Source: Vreelandella malpeensis
Lineage (GTDB): Bacteria > Pseudomonadota > Gammaproteobacteria > Pseudomonadales > Halomonadaceae
Direction: 5' to 3'
DNA length: 64,000 nt
NCBI RefSeq assembly: GCF_020622355.1
Contig: NZ_WHVL01000003.1
Location: 62,001 to 126,000 of the forward strand
Shown in pieces: positions 38,088 to 46,449 of the stretch. Positions within the stretch are counted from its first letter, which is position 1, and each line of letters begins with the position of its first letter. A program made the translations under genes and the position numbers. A model generated the notes under the pieces. That model did not search any database. It was not told the origin of the DNA and was given only the letters and a program-made list of their open reading frames with translations.

Positions 38088-38573
38088 TCAAGCCGCCGGG
38101 TCGGCGTTCATCTTGTCGAGCAGGTGCATCAGCGCGACCTGCTCGGCGGGGTTGAGGTTTGCCATGGTGGCGTCGCTGATGCGCTTGGCCTCGGGCACCA
38201 TCTCCTCGACCAGGGCCTCACCGGGCTCGGTGATCACCACCATGACCTTGCGCTGATCCCGCGGGTCGGTGCTGAGACGTACCCACTCCCGTGCCTTGAG
38301 GCGCTTGATCACCCCGCGCAGGGTGGCCGGGTCGATGGCCGTGGCGTTGACGATGTCGGTCAGCGAGCTCGGCCCACGCTCCATCACGGTGCAGAGAGTC
38401 ACGAACTGGATGGCGGTGAGCTGTTTTTCCGCCACGTGGCGCTGAAAGATGGCGATATGACGCTGGTAGGCCTTGCGCAACAGATGCCCCACCTGCTCGG
38501 AGAAATCGTAGCCCTGTTGGGACGGAGTGGGATGGTCGGCATGGGGGTCGAGCATGGAACGATCCGATGTCAT
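38088..38573 (-). CDS. nicR: MarR-family regulator of nicotinate degradation
   Basis: This 161-residue MarR protein has the winged helix over about residues 45-115 (LTAIQFVTLCTVMERGPSSL, then IDPATLRGVIKRLKAREWV and the wing STDPRDQRKV). In P. putida NicR represses the nicC-nicF genes and is relieved by 6-hydroxynicotinate; position and length agree with that role. It is divergent from the molybdopterin subunit gene, and one copy of the 14-base box lies in between, so autoregulation is likely. The call depends on cluster context as well as family. Confidence 0.87.
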   Translation of the reverse strand: MTSDRSMLDPHADHPTPSQQGYDFSEQVGHLLRKAYQRHIAIFQRHVAEKQLTAIQFVTLCTVMERGPSSLTDIVNATAIDPATLRGVIKRLKAREWVRLSTDPRDQRKVMVVITEPGEALVEEMVPEAKRISDATMANLNPAEQVALMHLLDKMNADPAA

Positions 38574-38633
38574 TCAGATTCCTTGAGTGGATGGCGGCCT
38601 GTCTGAAAGGGTTACTACCTGGCCCGCCTATTT

Positions 38634-38647
38634 ATGGTGTGTACATT
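38634..38647 (+). promoter_or_regulatory. putative NicR box between nicR and the molybdopterin subunit gene
   Basis: ATGGTGTGTACATT differs at only two positions from the copy before nicC. A perfect -10 hexamer TATAAT at 38647-38652 overlaps its last base, so binding would block the promoter of the molybdopterin subunit gene. Confidence 0.55.
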
Positions 38648-38726
38648 ATAATTTTACCGTAGACTCAGGCAACCTCTGTCCAAGACGCGTTGCCCCGTGA
38701 TCCAACAATAACCTAGGAGGCTTCCC

Positions 38727-41018
38727 GTGTTCGCTCATCGACCGCTCTCCCCCCGATCCCACGACCGGCAGGCGCTGCTTCACGGCTCCAATATTCTCGT
38801 CGTCTACCGGGACCCGGTGGCGTCGCCCAAGCCGGCCCCCGGCCAACCGGGGACCCACTCGGATTTCGTGCCCACGGAGCCGGAATTCTTCGTCGCCATA
38901 CTCGACAGCGGCCAGGTGCTCGCTTTCAACGGCCATGTGGACCTGGGGACCGGCATTCGCACGGCCCTGGCCCAGATCGTCGCCGAGGAGCTCGGGGTAG
39001 CGCTTGGCTCGGTGACCATGGTGCTGGGGGATCCATTCGACGTGCCGAACCAGGGCCCGACCATCGCCAGCGCCACCATCCAGATCACCGCCGAGCCGCT
39101 GCGCCGGGCCGCTGCCCAGGCCCGGGAATACCTGATCGATTTGGCGTCAGAGCACTTCGAGGCGCCACGGGAGCGGCTGGTCTGCGCAAGCGGAAGCATC
39201 AAGCCTCGGGATACCGCCTGCCTGGCCATCGGCTACGGGGCACTGCTCCAGGGCAGGCGCCACGCGCTGAAACTCGCCGAGACCGTCGCCTTGAAACCCG
39301 CCGATGCCTACACCCTGGTGGGCAAGTCCTCGGCCCGGGTGGACATTCCCGGCAAGGCAACCGGGGCACTGACCTTCGTGCACGACCTGCGCGTGCCCGG
39401 CATGCTGCACGCCCGGGTAGTGCGCCCGCCCTACGCCGGTCACGACCGGGGCGCCTTCGTCGGGACGTCGCTGATGGACGTCGACAAGTCCTCGGTGATG
39501 GATATGCCAGGCGTCGTCGACGTGGTGGTACAGGGAGATTTCGTCGGCGTGGTAGCCGAGCGCGAGGAGCAGGCCGCCGCCGCCGCCCGGGCCCTGCGGC
39601 TGACCTGGCGTCCTCCGCAAGGCCTTACGGATCTGAGCGACATCGAGGCCGCCCTCGTCGCTCTGCCCGCCCAGCACCGGTCGCTGCTCGACGAGGGCGA
39701 CACCGACGCCGCACTGGCCTCGGCTCACCACCGGATACACCGTACCTACCTCTGGCCGTTCCAGCTGCATGGCTCCATCGGCCCTTCCTGCTCGGTGGCG
39801 GACTACCGCGACGGCCGCCTCGAGGTGTGGTCCGGCACCCAGAACCCGCACAGCCTGCGGGCAGACCTTTCCCGCCTGTTGGAACTCGACGAAGGCGCGA
39901 TCACGGTGACGCGCCTGGAAGCCGCCGGCTGCTACGGACGCAACTGCGCCGATGACGTGGGCGGGGATGCGGCTCTGCTCTCCCGCGCGGTGGGCCGGCC
40001 GGTGCGGGTCCAGCTCACCCGGGAGCAGGAGCATTTGTGGGAGCCCAAGGGCGCGGCCCAGCGCATGGAGATCGAGGCCGGCATCGACGCCGACGGCGCG
40101 CTTGCGGGATATCGTTTCGTGACCCGCTACCCCTCGAACAACGCGCCGCTGCTGGCATCGCTTCTGACCGGCGTGCAGCCTCCCAGCGACGTGCCCTTCC
40201 AGATGGGGGATCGTACTTCGGTGCCCCCTTATCGCTACCCGCATCGCCGTATCGGCTGCGATGACGTGCCCACGCTAGTGCGCGCCTCCTGGCTTCGCGG
40301 CGTCTCCGCCATGCCCAACGCCTTCGCCCACGAGTGCGCCATCGACGAGCTCGCTCACGCGGCAAAGGCGGACCCGGTCGCCTTTCGGTGCCGCCACCTG
40401 AGCGACCCACGGGCCGTGGCCCTGGCTAGAGCGCTCGCCGAGCGCGCCGACTGGCAGCCTCGCCGGGCGTTCAGCGCCCCCCGGGAGGAGGCGGGCTGGC
40501 ACTACGGGCGAGGATTCGCCTACGCCCAGTACGTGCACAGCAAGTTTCCCGGCTTCGGTGCAGCGCTGGCGGCCTGGGTGGTGGAGCTCAAGGTACACGG
40601 TGAGAGCGGGCGCATCGTCGTCGAGCGGCTCTGGGTTGCCCAGGACGCGGGGCTGATGGTCAACCCCGCCGGCGTGCGCCACCAGGTGCATGGCAATATC
40701 CTCCAGACCTTGAGCCGCACCTTGAAGGAGCGGGTGGAGTTCGAGGCCGGCCTTCCGGCTTCCCGGGAGTGGGGAAGCTATCCGATCCTGCGCTTCTCGG
40801 AGCTGCCGGCGATCGATCTCCTGCTGCTGGATAGGGCCGACCAGCCGCCGCTGGGGGTGGGCGAATCCACCTCGCTACCGGGTGCGCCCGCCATCGCCAA
40901 CGCCCTGTTCGATGCGCTGGGGCTTCGCTTCACCCGGCCGCCGTTCACGCCGGACATCGTTCGCGCGCGTCTGCGTGAAAACGTTGGCGATGCGCCGATG
41001 GCTTCGAATATACGGTGA
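38727..41018 (+). CDS. Nicotinate dehydrogenase molybdopterin subunit, stand-alone NicB-like
   Basis: This is a 763-residue xanthine-dehydrogenase-family large subunit without cytochrome domains. It has the N-terminal VLAFNGHVDLGTGIRTALAQ, the hammerhead domain around RVPGMLHARVVRPPYAG, and cofactor or substrate motifs FQLHGSIGPS, AAGCYGRNCADD, ASWLRGVSAMPNAFAHE, DAGLMVNPAG and GVGESTSLPGAPAIAN with the catalytic-type Glu. The GTG start at 38727 follows TAGGAGG six bases away. It is divergent from nicR and shares a putative NicR box, so it most likely supplies the molybdenum site for nicotinate hydroxylation with NicA and the cytochrome-bearing NicB-like protein. Hydroxylation of another pyridine is an alternative. 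Confidence 0.85.
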   Translation: MFAHRPLSPRSHDRQALLHGSNILVVYRDPVASPKPAPGQPGTHSDFVPTEPEFFVAILDSGQVLAFNGHVDLGTGIRTALAQIVAEELGVALGSVTMVLGDPFDVPNQGPTIASATIQITAEPLRRAAAQAREYLIDLASEHFEAPRERLVCASGSIKPRDTACLAIGYGALLQGRRHALKLAETVALKPADAYTLVGKSSARVDIPGKATGALTFVHDLRVPGMLHARVVRPPYAGHDRGAFVGTSLMDVDKSSVMDMPGVVDVVVQGDFVGVVAEREEQAAAAARALRLTWRPPQGLTDLSDIEAALVALPAQHRSLLDEGDTDAALASAHHRIHRTYLWPFQLHGSIGPSCSVADYRDGRLEVWSGTQNPHSLRADLSRLLELDEGAITVTRLEAAGCYGRNCADDVGGDAALLSRAVGRPVRVQLTREQEHLWEPKGAAQRMEIEAGIDADGALAGYRFVTRYPSNNAPLLASLLTGVQPPSDVPFQMGDRTSVPPYRYPHRRIGCDDVPTLVRASWLRGVSAMPNAFAHECAIDELAHAAKADPVAFRCRHLSDPRAVALARALAERADWQPRRAFSAPREEAGWHYGRGFAYAQYVHSKFPGFGAALAAWVVELKVHGESGRIVVERLWVAQDAGLMVNPAGVRHQVHGNILQTLSRTLKERVEFEAGLPASREWGSYPILRFSELPAIDLLLLDRADQPPLGVGESTSLPGAPAIANALFDALGLRFTRPPFTPDIVRARLRENVGDAPMASNIR

Positions 41019-41058
41019 CATTCTCATTCAAGTTGACAATGAAACGGTCGTTATAAAC

Positions 41059-41072
41059 AGGGTACACACAAC
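41059..41072 (-). promoter_or_regulatory. weak NicR-like box ahead of the chemoreceptor gene
   Basis: The minus strand reads GTTGTGTGTACCCT, matching ATGGTGTRTACRTT at 10 of 14 positions, including the core GTGTGTAC. A TTGACA (41033-41038) and TATAAA (41052-41057) lie just upstream in the plus direction but only 13 bases apart, so the promoter is not clear. Confidence 0.3.
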
Positions 41073-41149
41073 AAAATACGGTCGATTTGGCAGCCCTATC
41101 CGACCCTGTCGACCCGGCTATGGCTCATTCGAAACCCTCGAGGATGTAA

Positions 41150-43120
41150 ATGCGCAAGCTCTCCCGCCTGTCGTTGACACAAAAACTGCTGTGCGCCGTC
41201 GCGCTGCCGCTGCTCGTCGTCGCCGTGATTCTCGGCATCATCGTCAATCAGCAGCTCAATACCGCCATTCCTGCGCTGATCGACAACGCCGGCAAGCGCC
41301 AGGTGGCGGCGCGGGCCGACGAGATCAGCCGCTGGATCACCGGCTATCGCAACTGGAACGCGGTGCTGGCCGAGGACGAGCGCCTGGCCGCGGACGTACC
41401 GATGGCCTCGCACCTTGGCTGGCTCGAGAAGCGCTACCCGCCGGGCGGCACCATCGAGTCACTGTTCTTCTCGGACGCCACCGGCGACACCCTCACCCAT
41501 GCCGGCGTGGTGCTGGATATCTCCGAGCGCGGCTACTTCAAGACCGTGGTCAGCGACGCCACCCAGGACAGCCTGCTGGTCGATCCGGTCATCTCGATGG
41601 TGAGCGGCCTGCCGACCGCGCTGATCGTCGATGCGGTCTTCGACGACGCCGGCAACCGCGCCGGACTTCTGGGCATCACCGTGTCCATGGCGGCGGTGTC
41701 GGACATCACCTCGGACATCAACGTCGGCGAGGGCAGCTACGGCTGGATGATCGACAGCCAAGGCCAGGTGATCGCCCACCCGGTGGAGGAGTATCGCATG
41801 AGCCTCAACTACACCGACGGCGACGAAACCCAGGGCTACGAAGGCCTGAGCGCACTGAGCGGGCGAATTCTCGACGGCACCCCGGGCTCCGGCGAGATCC
41901 TCATGCCCGACGGCGAGCGCAGCGTGCTGATGTGGAGCCCGGTGCAGGGCACCTCCTGGGTGGTCGGCGTGACGGTGCCTGCCGCCGCCTTCACCGCCGT
42001 GACCAACAGCCTTCTACAGTCGCTGCTGGTCGCCGGCGGACTCCTGTTGCTGGCACTTCTGGGCGTGGTCGCTTTTGCTGCGCGCCGCGCACTCGCCCCG
42101 ATCAAGCACACCGCTCGCGCCATGGCGGACATTGCCCAGGGCAAGGGCGACCTGACCCGCCGCCTGGAAGCGAAGAGCCAGGACGAGATCGGCGATCTCG
42201 CCAACGGCTTCAACGCCTTCGTCGAGCGCATGCAGAACACCCTGGTCGAGGTGCGCCAGAGCGCCCAGACGGTACTGATCGGCGCCGGCGACATCGCCGA
42301 TGGCACTCACGAGCTCTCCTCGCGCACCGAGCAGTCGGCGGCCAACCTGCAGGAGACCTCGGCGTCGATGGAGGAGATCCACTCCACGGTATCGCACACC
42401 TCGCATGCCTCGGATCAGGCCAGCGGGCTCGCCTTCGAGGCCTCCAGCGCCTCCCAGCGCGGCAACGAGTCGATGACCCAGATGCAGGCCAAGATGCAGG
42501 CGATCACCGACTCCTCGAACAAGATCAGCGAGATCATCGGCATGATCGATTCGATCGCCTTCCAGACCAATATCCTGGCGCTCAATGCCTCCGTCGAGGC
42601 GGCGCGGGCTGGCGAGCAGGGCCGTGGTTTCGCCGTGGTGGCAAGCGAGGTACGCACGCTCGCCAGCCGCTCGGCCAGCGCCGCCCAGGAGATTCGCGCG
42701 CTGATCGACGTCTCCGTGGATCACACTCAGCAGGGCAACCAGATCGTCTCCACCGCCGCGCAGCAGATGGCGGAAATCCATCGCAGTATCACCCAGGTCA
42801 CCGATGTCATCGGCGAGATCGCCGCCGGCGCCCGGGAGCAGACGGCGGGCATCGAGCAGGTCAACACGGCGATCGCGGAAATGGATACCATGACCCAGCA
42901 GAACGCCTCGATGGTCAGCCAGAGCGCGACGCTTGCCGCCGCCATGCGCGAGAACGCCGAGCGCCTGGACCAGCTGATGAGCGAGTTCGTGCTGGGCAAC
43001 GAAGGCGCCGCCCGGACGACTCGCACGCCGCCGCGAGCCGCTCCCGCCCTGCCCACGCCCCAGGCAACCGCCGCGCCGCGCAAGCCCCAGCCCGCCGTGG
43101 CCGAGTGGGAAGAGTTCTAA
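41150..43120 (+). CDS. Methyl-accepting chemotaxis protein with CheR/CheB-tethering tail
   Basis: This 656-residue receptor has an N-terminal membrane helix (LLCAVALPLLVVAVILGIIV), a periplasmic double-Cache-like sensor (about residues 35-285), a second helix (SLLVAGGLLLLALLGVVAF), a HAMP domain and a long signalling coiled coil with the hairpin tip around FQTNILALNASVEAARAGEQ. It ends in EWEEF, matching the W-x-x-F pentapeptide that tethers CheR and CheB. Its gene lies just after the nicotinate genes in the same direction, with a NicR-like core upstream, which makes a pyridine or organic-acid ligand plausible but unproven. Confidence 0.92.
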   Translation: MRKLSRLSLTQKLLCAVALPLLVVAVILGIIVNQQLNTAIPALIDNAGKRQVAARADEISRWITGYRNWNAVLAEDERLAADVPMASHLGWLEKRYPPGGTIESLFFSDATGDTLTHAGVVLDISERGYFKTVVSDATQDSLLVDPVISMVSGLPTALIVDAVFDDAGNRAGLLGITVSMAAVSDITSDINVGEGSYGWMIDSQGQVIAHPVEEYRMSLNYTDGDETQGYEGLSALSGRILDGTPGSGEILMPDGERSVLMWSPVQGTSWVVGVTVPAAAFTAVTNSLLQSLLVAGGLLLLALLGVVAFAARRALAPIKHTARAMADIAQGKGDLTRRLEAKSQDEIGDLANGFNAFVERMQNTLVEVRQSAQTVLIGAGDIADGTHELSSRTEQSAANLQETSASMEEIHSTVSHTSHASDQASGLAFEASSASQRGNESMTQMQAKMQAITDSSNKISEIIGMIDSIAFQTNILALNASVEAARAGEQGRGFAVVASEVRTLASRSASAAQEIRALIDVSVDHTQQGNQIVSTAAQQMAEIHRSITQVTDVIGEIAAGAREQTAGIEQVNTAIAEMDTMTQQNASMVSQSATLAAAMRENAERLDQLMSEFVLGNEGAARTTRTPPRAAPALPTPQATAAPRKPQPAVAEWEEF

Positions 43121-43138
43121 GGTCGATCGGCCGCCCCC

Positions 43139-43182
43139 AACGCAACCGGCCCGCCACCGAAAGGTGGCGGGCCGGTTGCGTT
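43139..43182. terminator. bidirectional terminator hairpin after the chemoreceptor gene
   Basis: A perfect 20-base-pair stem (43139-43158 with 43163-43182) is capped by a GAAA tetraloop. The stem ends in AA/TT, and it separates the chemoreceptor gene from the convergent carrier gene. Confidence 0.75.
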
Positions 43183-43211
43183 CAGGCCTTATCTTTGCGA
43201 ACACGAACGCC

Positions 43212-44513
43212 CTAGAACACGAACGTCAGCAGCAGGTTGAACACCAGCGCGGCGACGAACCCCAAGGGGGCGGCGCGAAACAGAAGCTTCGGCAAGAGTC
43301 CCGCGCGCTCCTCGTCGCCCGGGCAGGAGCCGAGGATGAGGCTGCCGCCGGAGGAGAATGGCGAGATCGAAGTCGCCTGAGCGCCGACCACGATGGCGAT
43401 GAAGATCACCATCGGGTCGATACCGACGGAGGCGGCGATCGAGGGCACCAGCGGGAAGAGCGCCGGCGTCACCACACCCAGGGTGCTGGCGAACAGCGAC
43501 ATGCAGGCGGCCACTACACCGAAGGCGACGGCGATCAGCACCGGTGGAATGCTGGTGCCGATCCACGCGCCCAGCATGTCGATGGTGCCCGCCTTGATCG
43601 CGATTGAAATCAGCATGCCGACGCCACAGATCATGATGATCGTGCCCCAGGGCAACGAAGCGATCGCCTTGCGCTCGTCGCCGAGCTTGAGCAGCAGCGC
43701 GATCACCGAGAAGACGCTGGCGATCAGGCCGATATCCACCTTGCTGTTGAGCAGCGCGACGGTCGCGTTGTCCGGAGCAATCAGACTTGCGATCGGCGGC
43801 AGCAGCACTGTCGCCATCATCAGAAGCGTCAGCCCCAGGGTCATTCGCTGCTCGCGGTTGAGCGGCGCAGGCCGCTCGACGTGATCGAGGGTGGCCATGA
43901 CTACGCCCCGGCGGCGGTTGAACACGATCAGCCCGCCCAGCACGATGATCGGCACCACCAGGGTGCTGGCGAAGATGCCGGCGCTGTTGATGAATGCCTG
44001 GCTGTCGGAGACCCCGGCCTGGGTCATCAGAGTACGAAAGATGATGCCACTCTGGCTGGAGACGAAGTTGGCTCCGGCCAGCGCCCCATAGTTGACCGCC
44101 ATCGCGCCGATGATCAGATTGAGTCCGGTGCGCGCGCAGAGCAGCAGCGTCAACGGCGCCATGAACGCCAGCACCGTGTAATAACCCGCCCCCAGCGCCG
44201 AGATCACCACCGCCGCGAAGAAGATCGCGAACGGCAGCAGGTGAGGGAAGTTCCGGCAGCGGTACATCAGATGCTCGGCCAGCTTCTCGAGGGTGCCGTT
44301 GACGATGGCGAAGCTGTAGAACAGGCACACCGAGAAGATGATGAAAAAGATGTTCAAGGGCCACGAGGCGATCACTTCGCGTGGGCTCAAGCCCAGGCCG
44401 AAGCAGCCCAGAAGGTAAGCGAAGGCGATCGCGAACAAGCCGATATTGATCTTGGTGCGATAGCCCAGAACGATGGAGACAACGATCGCTCCGACCACCA
44501 GTAGACTCATCAT
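43212..44513 (-). CDS. MatC/SLC13-like dicarboxylate carrier
   Basis: This 433-residue polytopic membrane protein has a MatC-type N-terminal domain, including LGYRTKINIGLFAIAFAYLL and the conserved ALAGANFVSSQSGIIFRTLM region. The C-terminal half repeats the topology with ASTLGVVTPALFPLVPSIAA. The start at 44513 is chosen because AGAGAA precedes it and the longer frame upstream is Arg-rich shadow of the amidohydrolase gene. It follows the amidohydrolase by 34 bases, so the pair probably forms an uptake-and-hydrolysis unit under the divergent GntR regulator. Substrate unknown. Confidence 0.8.
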   Translation of the reverse strand: MMSLLVVGAIVVSIVLGYRTKINIGLFAIAFAYLLGCFGLGLSPREVIASWPLNIFFIIFSVCLFYSFAIVNGTLEKLAEHLMYRCRNFPHLLPFAIFFAAVVISALGAGYYTVLAFMAPLTLLLCARTGLNLIIGAMAVNYGALAGANFVSSQSGIIFRTLMTQAGVSDSQAFINSAGIFASTLVVPIIVLGGLIVFNRRRGVVMATLDHVERPAPLNREQRMTLGLTLLMMATVLLPPIASLIAPDNATVALLNSKVDIGLIASVFSVIALLLKLGDERKAIASLPWGTIIMICGVGMLISIAIKAGTIDMLGAWIGTSIPPVLIAVAFGVVAACMSLFASTLGVVTPALFPLVPSIAASVGIDPMVIFIAIVVGAQATSISPFSSGGSLILGSCPGDEERAGLLPKLLFRAAPLGFVAALVFNLLLTFVF

Positions 44514-44547
44514 GAGCGGATTCTCTTTTCGCGTTGGGAAGGCGGTC

Positions 44548-45381
44548 TTACGCGGACCGCTCGATCTTGAATAGCCGCGCCGGGTTGTCGCACAGCACCC
44601 GCTGACGCTCCTCGGCCTGGGGCAGCAACGCCTCCATGAAGGCGATCTGGGCGGCGTAGTCGGTTTGCGCCTCGAAGCGGGTATGCGGCCAGTCGCTGCC
44701 CCATACCAGACGCTCGCTGTGGCCAAACGCCTCGCGCAACCGTGAAAGCGACGCCTGGGCCTGGGCGAGCCCCGCCTCGCAGCGGTAGGGCGCGGAAAGC
44801 TTGACCCAGACATCCTCGCTCGCCGCGAGCTCGAGCAGCGCGCGATCGCCGGCCCTTGCCGGGTCGAGCGCGCCCGCTGGCAGGCCGAAGTGATCCACCA
44901 CCACCGTCACGCCCGAGGCGAGAATCGGCTGCACTACCTGGGCGATATCGTCGATGCCGCGCTGCACCTCCACCGACCAGCCGCGCCGGCCAAGCTCGGC
45001 GAACAGCGCCTGCCACTGGGCGCTCAGGTACGCCTGCGGATTCTTGCCGATCAGGTTGAGGCGAATGCCGACGACGCCGGCCTCTTCCAGCGCGTTGAGC
45101 GTCGCGCCATCGATGTCGTTTTCGACCACGGCGGTGCCGCGCAGCCGCGCCGGATGGCGAGAGAGCGCCTCGACCATGTAGCGGTTGTCGGTGCCCAGAA
45201 AGCTCGGCTGGACCAACACGCCGTGGGAAAGCCCTGAGCGGTCCAGGTGGGCCAGATACTGCTCCACCCGAGCGTCATACTCCGGGCTGTAACGCCGGCC
45301 CGCCGTCAGAGGCAGGTCGCGTTCGAAGATGTGGGCGTGGGTATCGATGCCGGTCAATGCCGCTGAAGTAGGCGGGGCCAT
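44548..45381 (-). CDS. Amidohydrolase-2 family metal-dependent hydrolase
   Basis: This 277-residue TIM-barrel hydrolase has the HxH metal motif in DTHAHIFE, a central VVVDHFGLP and the C-terminal VWGSDWPHTRFE, the pattern of 2-pyrone-4,6-dicarboxylate lactonase and related lactone or amide hydrolases. The ATG at 45381 is favoured because AGGA lies about six bases upstream, inside the first codons of a slightly longer frame starting at 45393. With a dicarboxylate-type carrier as neighbour, a lactone of an organic acid is a plausible substrate, but this is inference. Confidence 0.83.
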   Translation of the reverse strand: MAPPTSAALTGIDTHAHIFERDLPLTAGRRYSPEYDARVEQYLAHLDRSGLSHGVLVQPSFLGTDNRYMVEALSRHPARLRGTAVVENDIDGATLNALEEAGVVGIRLNLIGKNPQAYLSAQWQALFAELGRRGWSVEVQRGIDDIAQVVQPILASGVTVVVDHFGLPAGALDPARAGDRALLELAASEDVWVKLSAPYRCEAGLAQAQASLSRLREAFGHSERLVWGSDWPHTRFEAQTDYAAQIAFMEALLPQAEERQRVLCDNPARLFKIERSA

Positions 45382-45491
45382 GGTTTTCCTCATGATGTAG
45401 GCTCGAGTGCAGGCGCGCGAGCCCTCTGTATTCGAACCGTGCCTGCCTGAGAGCCAACTGAGGCGCTCGGCGGTCTGACGGCTTCTTGTAA

Positions 45492-45507
45492 ATTCATATA
45501 TATGAAT
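45492..45507. promoter_or_regulatory. 16-base perfect palindrome, candidate GntR operator
   Basis: ATTCATATATATGAAT is a perfect palindrome in the 236-base divergent region between the amidohydrolase and GntR genes, well placed to control both. It is the only long AT-rich palindrome there. Confidence 0.55.
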
Positions 45508-45617
45508 AGATGAATCGCACAATACACGTTTTTGAACGCCCTGGGCGCGGTCTACGACTAAAGGTGGTACATTCTGAACAGAAAAATATGCGCGGATGAC
45601 ACCAAGGAACACGCTCG

Positions 45618-46337
45618 ATGACGGACATGCGGCTACCGCTTTACCAGCGTCTGCGCGACGACATGCTGGCCCGAATCGCCGCCGGCGACTGGGCGCCGGG
45701 CACGGCGATTCCCACTGAGGCCGAACTGACCAAGTACTATGGCGTGGCCGTGGGCACCCTGCGCCGAGCGGTCGAGACGCTGGTTCAGGATGGGCTTATG
45801 GAGCGCAGTCAAGGCCGCGGCACCTTCATTCGCCGGCCCAACTTCGACGGCTCGCTGTTTCGCTTCTTTCGCCACGTGGATAGCCAAGGCGAGCGGCGCG
45901 TGCCCACCGGCCGCGTCATGGTGCGCCATGAAGAATCCGCCGGCCGCCGCGTGGCCGACGCGCTGGGGCTCGAGGAGGGCGCGTCGGTCGTCTACCTGGA
46001 GCGCGTGCGCCAGATCGACGGGCAGACGATCTTTCATGAGCAGATCTGGCTCGACACCCGACGTTTTGCCCCTCTCTTGACCGTCGACCCCGCCGACTTC
46101 GGCAACCTGCTTTACCCGTTCTACGAACAGCAGTGCGGACAGCTGATCGGTGCGGCCGAGGAGACCCTGTCGGTGGCGACCGCCAGCCAAGCGATGGCCG
46201 ATCGGTTATCGATCGACCCGGGCCAACCGGTGATCGTGATCGAGCGTATCGCCAAGGGCTACGACGCCACGCCGCTGGAATTTCGCCGCTCCACCGGCGA
46301 CGCCGGGCCGTTTCGCTACCGGGTCGATATCACCTGA
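45618..46337 (+). CDS. GntR-family regulator with UTRA domain (HutC subfamily)
   Basis: This is a 239-residue regulator. An N-terminal winged helix (PLYQRLRDDMLARIAAGDWA, then PTEAELTKYYGVAVGTLRRA and SQGRGTFI) is followed by a UTRA ligand-binding domain from about residue 95 (SVVYLERVRQIDGQTIFHEQ). It is divergent from the amidohydrolase and carrier genes and likely represses them until their substrate or product is present. A terminator follows. Confidence 0.9.
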   Translation: MTDMRLPLYQRLRDDMLARIAAGDWAPGTAIPTEAELTKYYGVAVGTLRRAVETLVQDGLMERSQGRGTFIRRPNFDGSLFRFFRHVDSQGERRVPTGRVMVRHEESAGRRVADALGLEEGASVVYLERVRQIDGQTIFHEQIWLDTRRFAPLLTVDPADFGNLLYPFYEQQCGQLIGAAEETLSVATASQAMADRLSIDPGQPVIVIERIAKGYDATPLEFRRSTGDAGPFRYRVDIT

Positions 46338-46356
46338 GCCGCGCTTTTCGATCCAC

Positions 46357-46386
46357 AAAAAACCCGCGACCAGGTCGCGGGTTTTG
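46357..46386. terminator. bidirectional rho-independent terminator after the GntR gene
   Basis: AAAACCCGCGAC (46359-46370) pairs with GTCGCGGGTTTT (46374-46385) around CAG. A/T tracts on both sides allow it to serve the GntR gene and the convergent pntB transcript. Confidence 0.8.
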
Positions 46387-46445
46387 CGTTTCAAGAGCTT
46401 GTGTTTCAAGAGCTTGTATTTCAATAGCTAGCGTTTCAGAAGCAG
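46386..46445. repeat. four tandem 15-base repeats in the GntR-pntB gap
   Basis: Units at 46386-46400 (GCGTTTCAAGAGCTT), 46401-46415, 46416-46430 and 46431-46445 decay progressively; the first two differ at one base. They abut the terminator and end just before the pntB stop codon. Confidence 0.75.
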
Positions 46446-46449
46446 GCCG

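Noticed and set aside
46386..46445. Possible CRISPR array
   Set aside because: The units are 15-base direct tandem copies with no spacers and no cas genes nearby.
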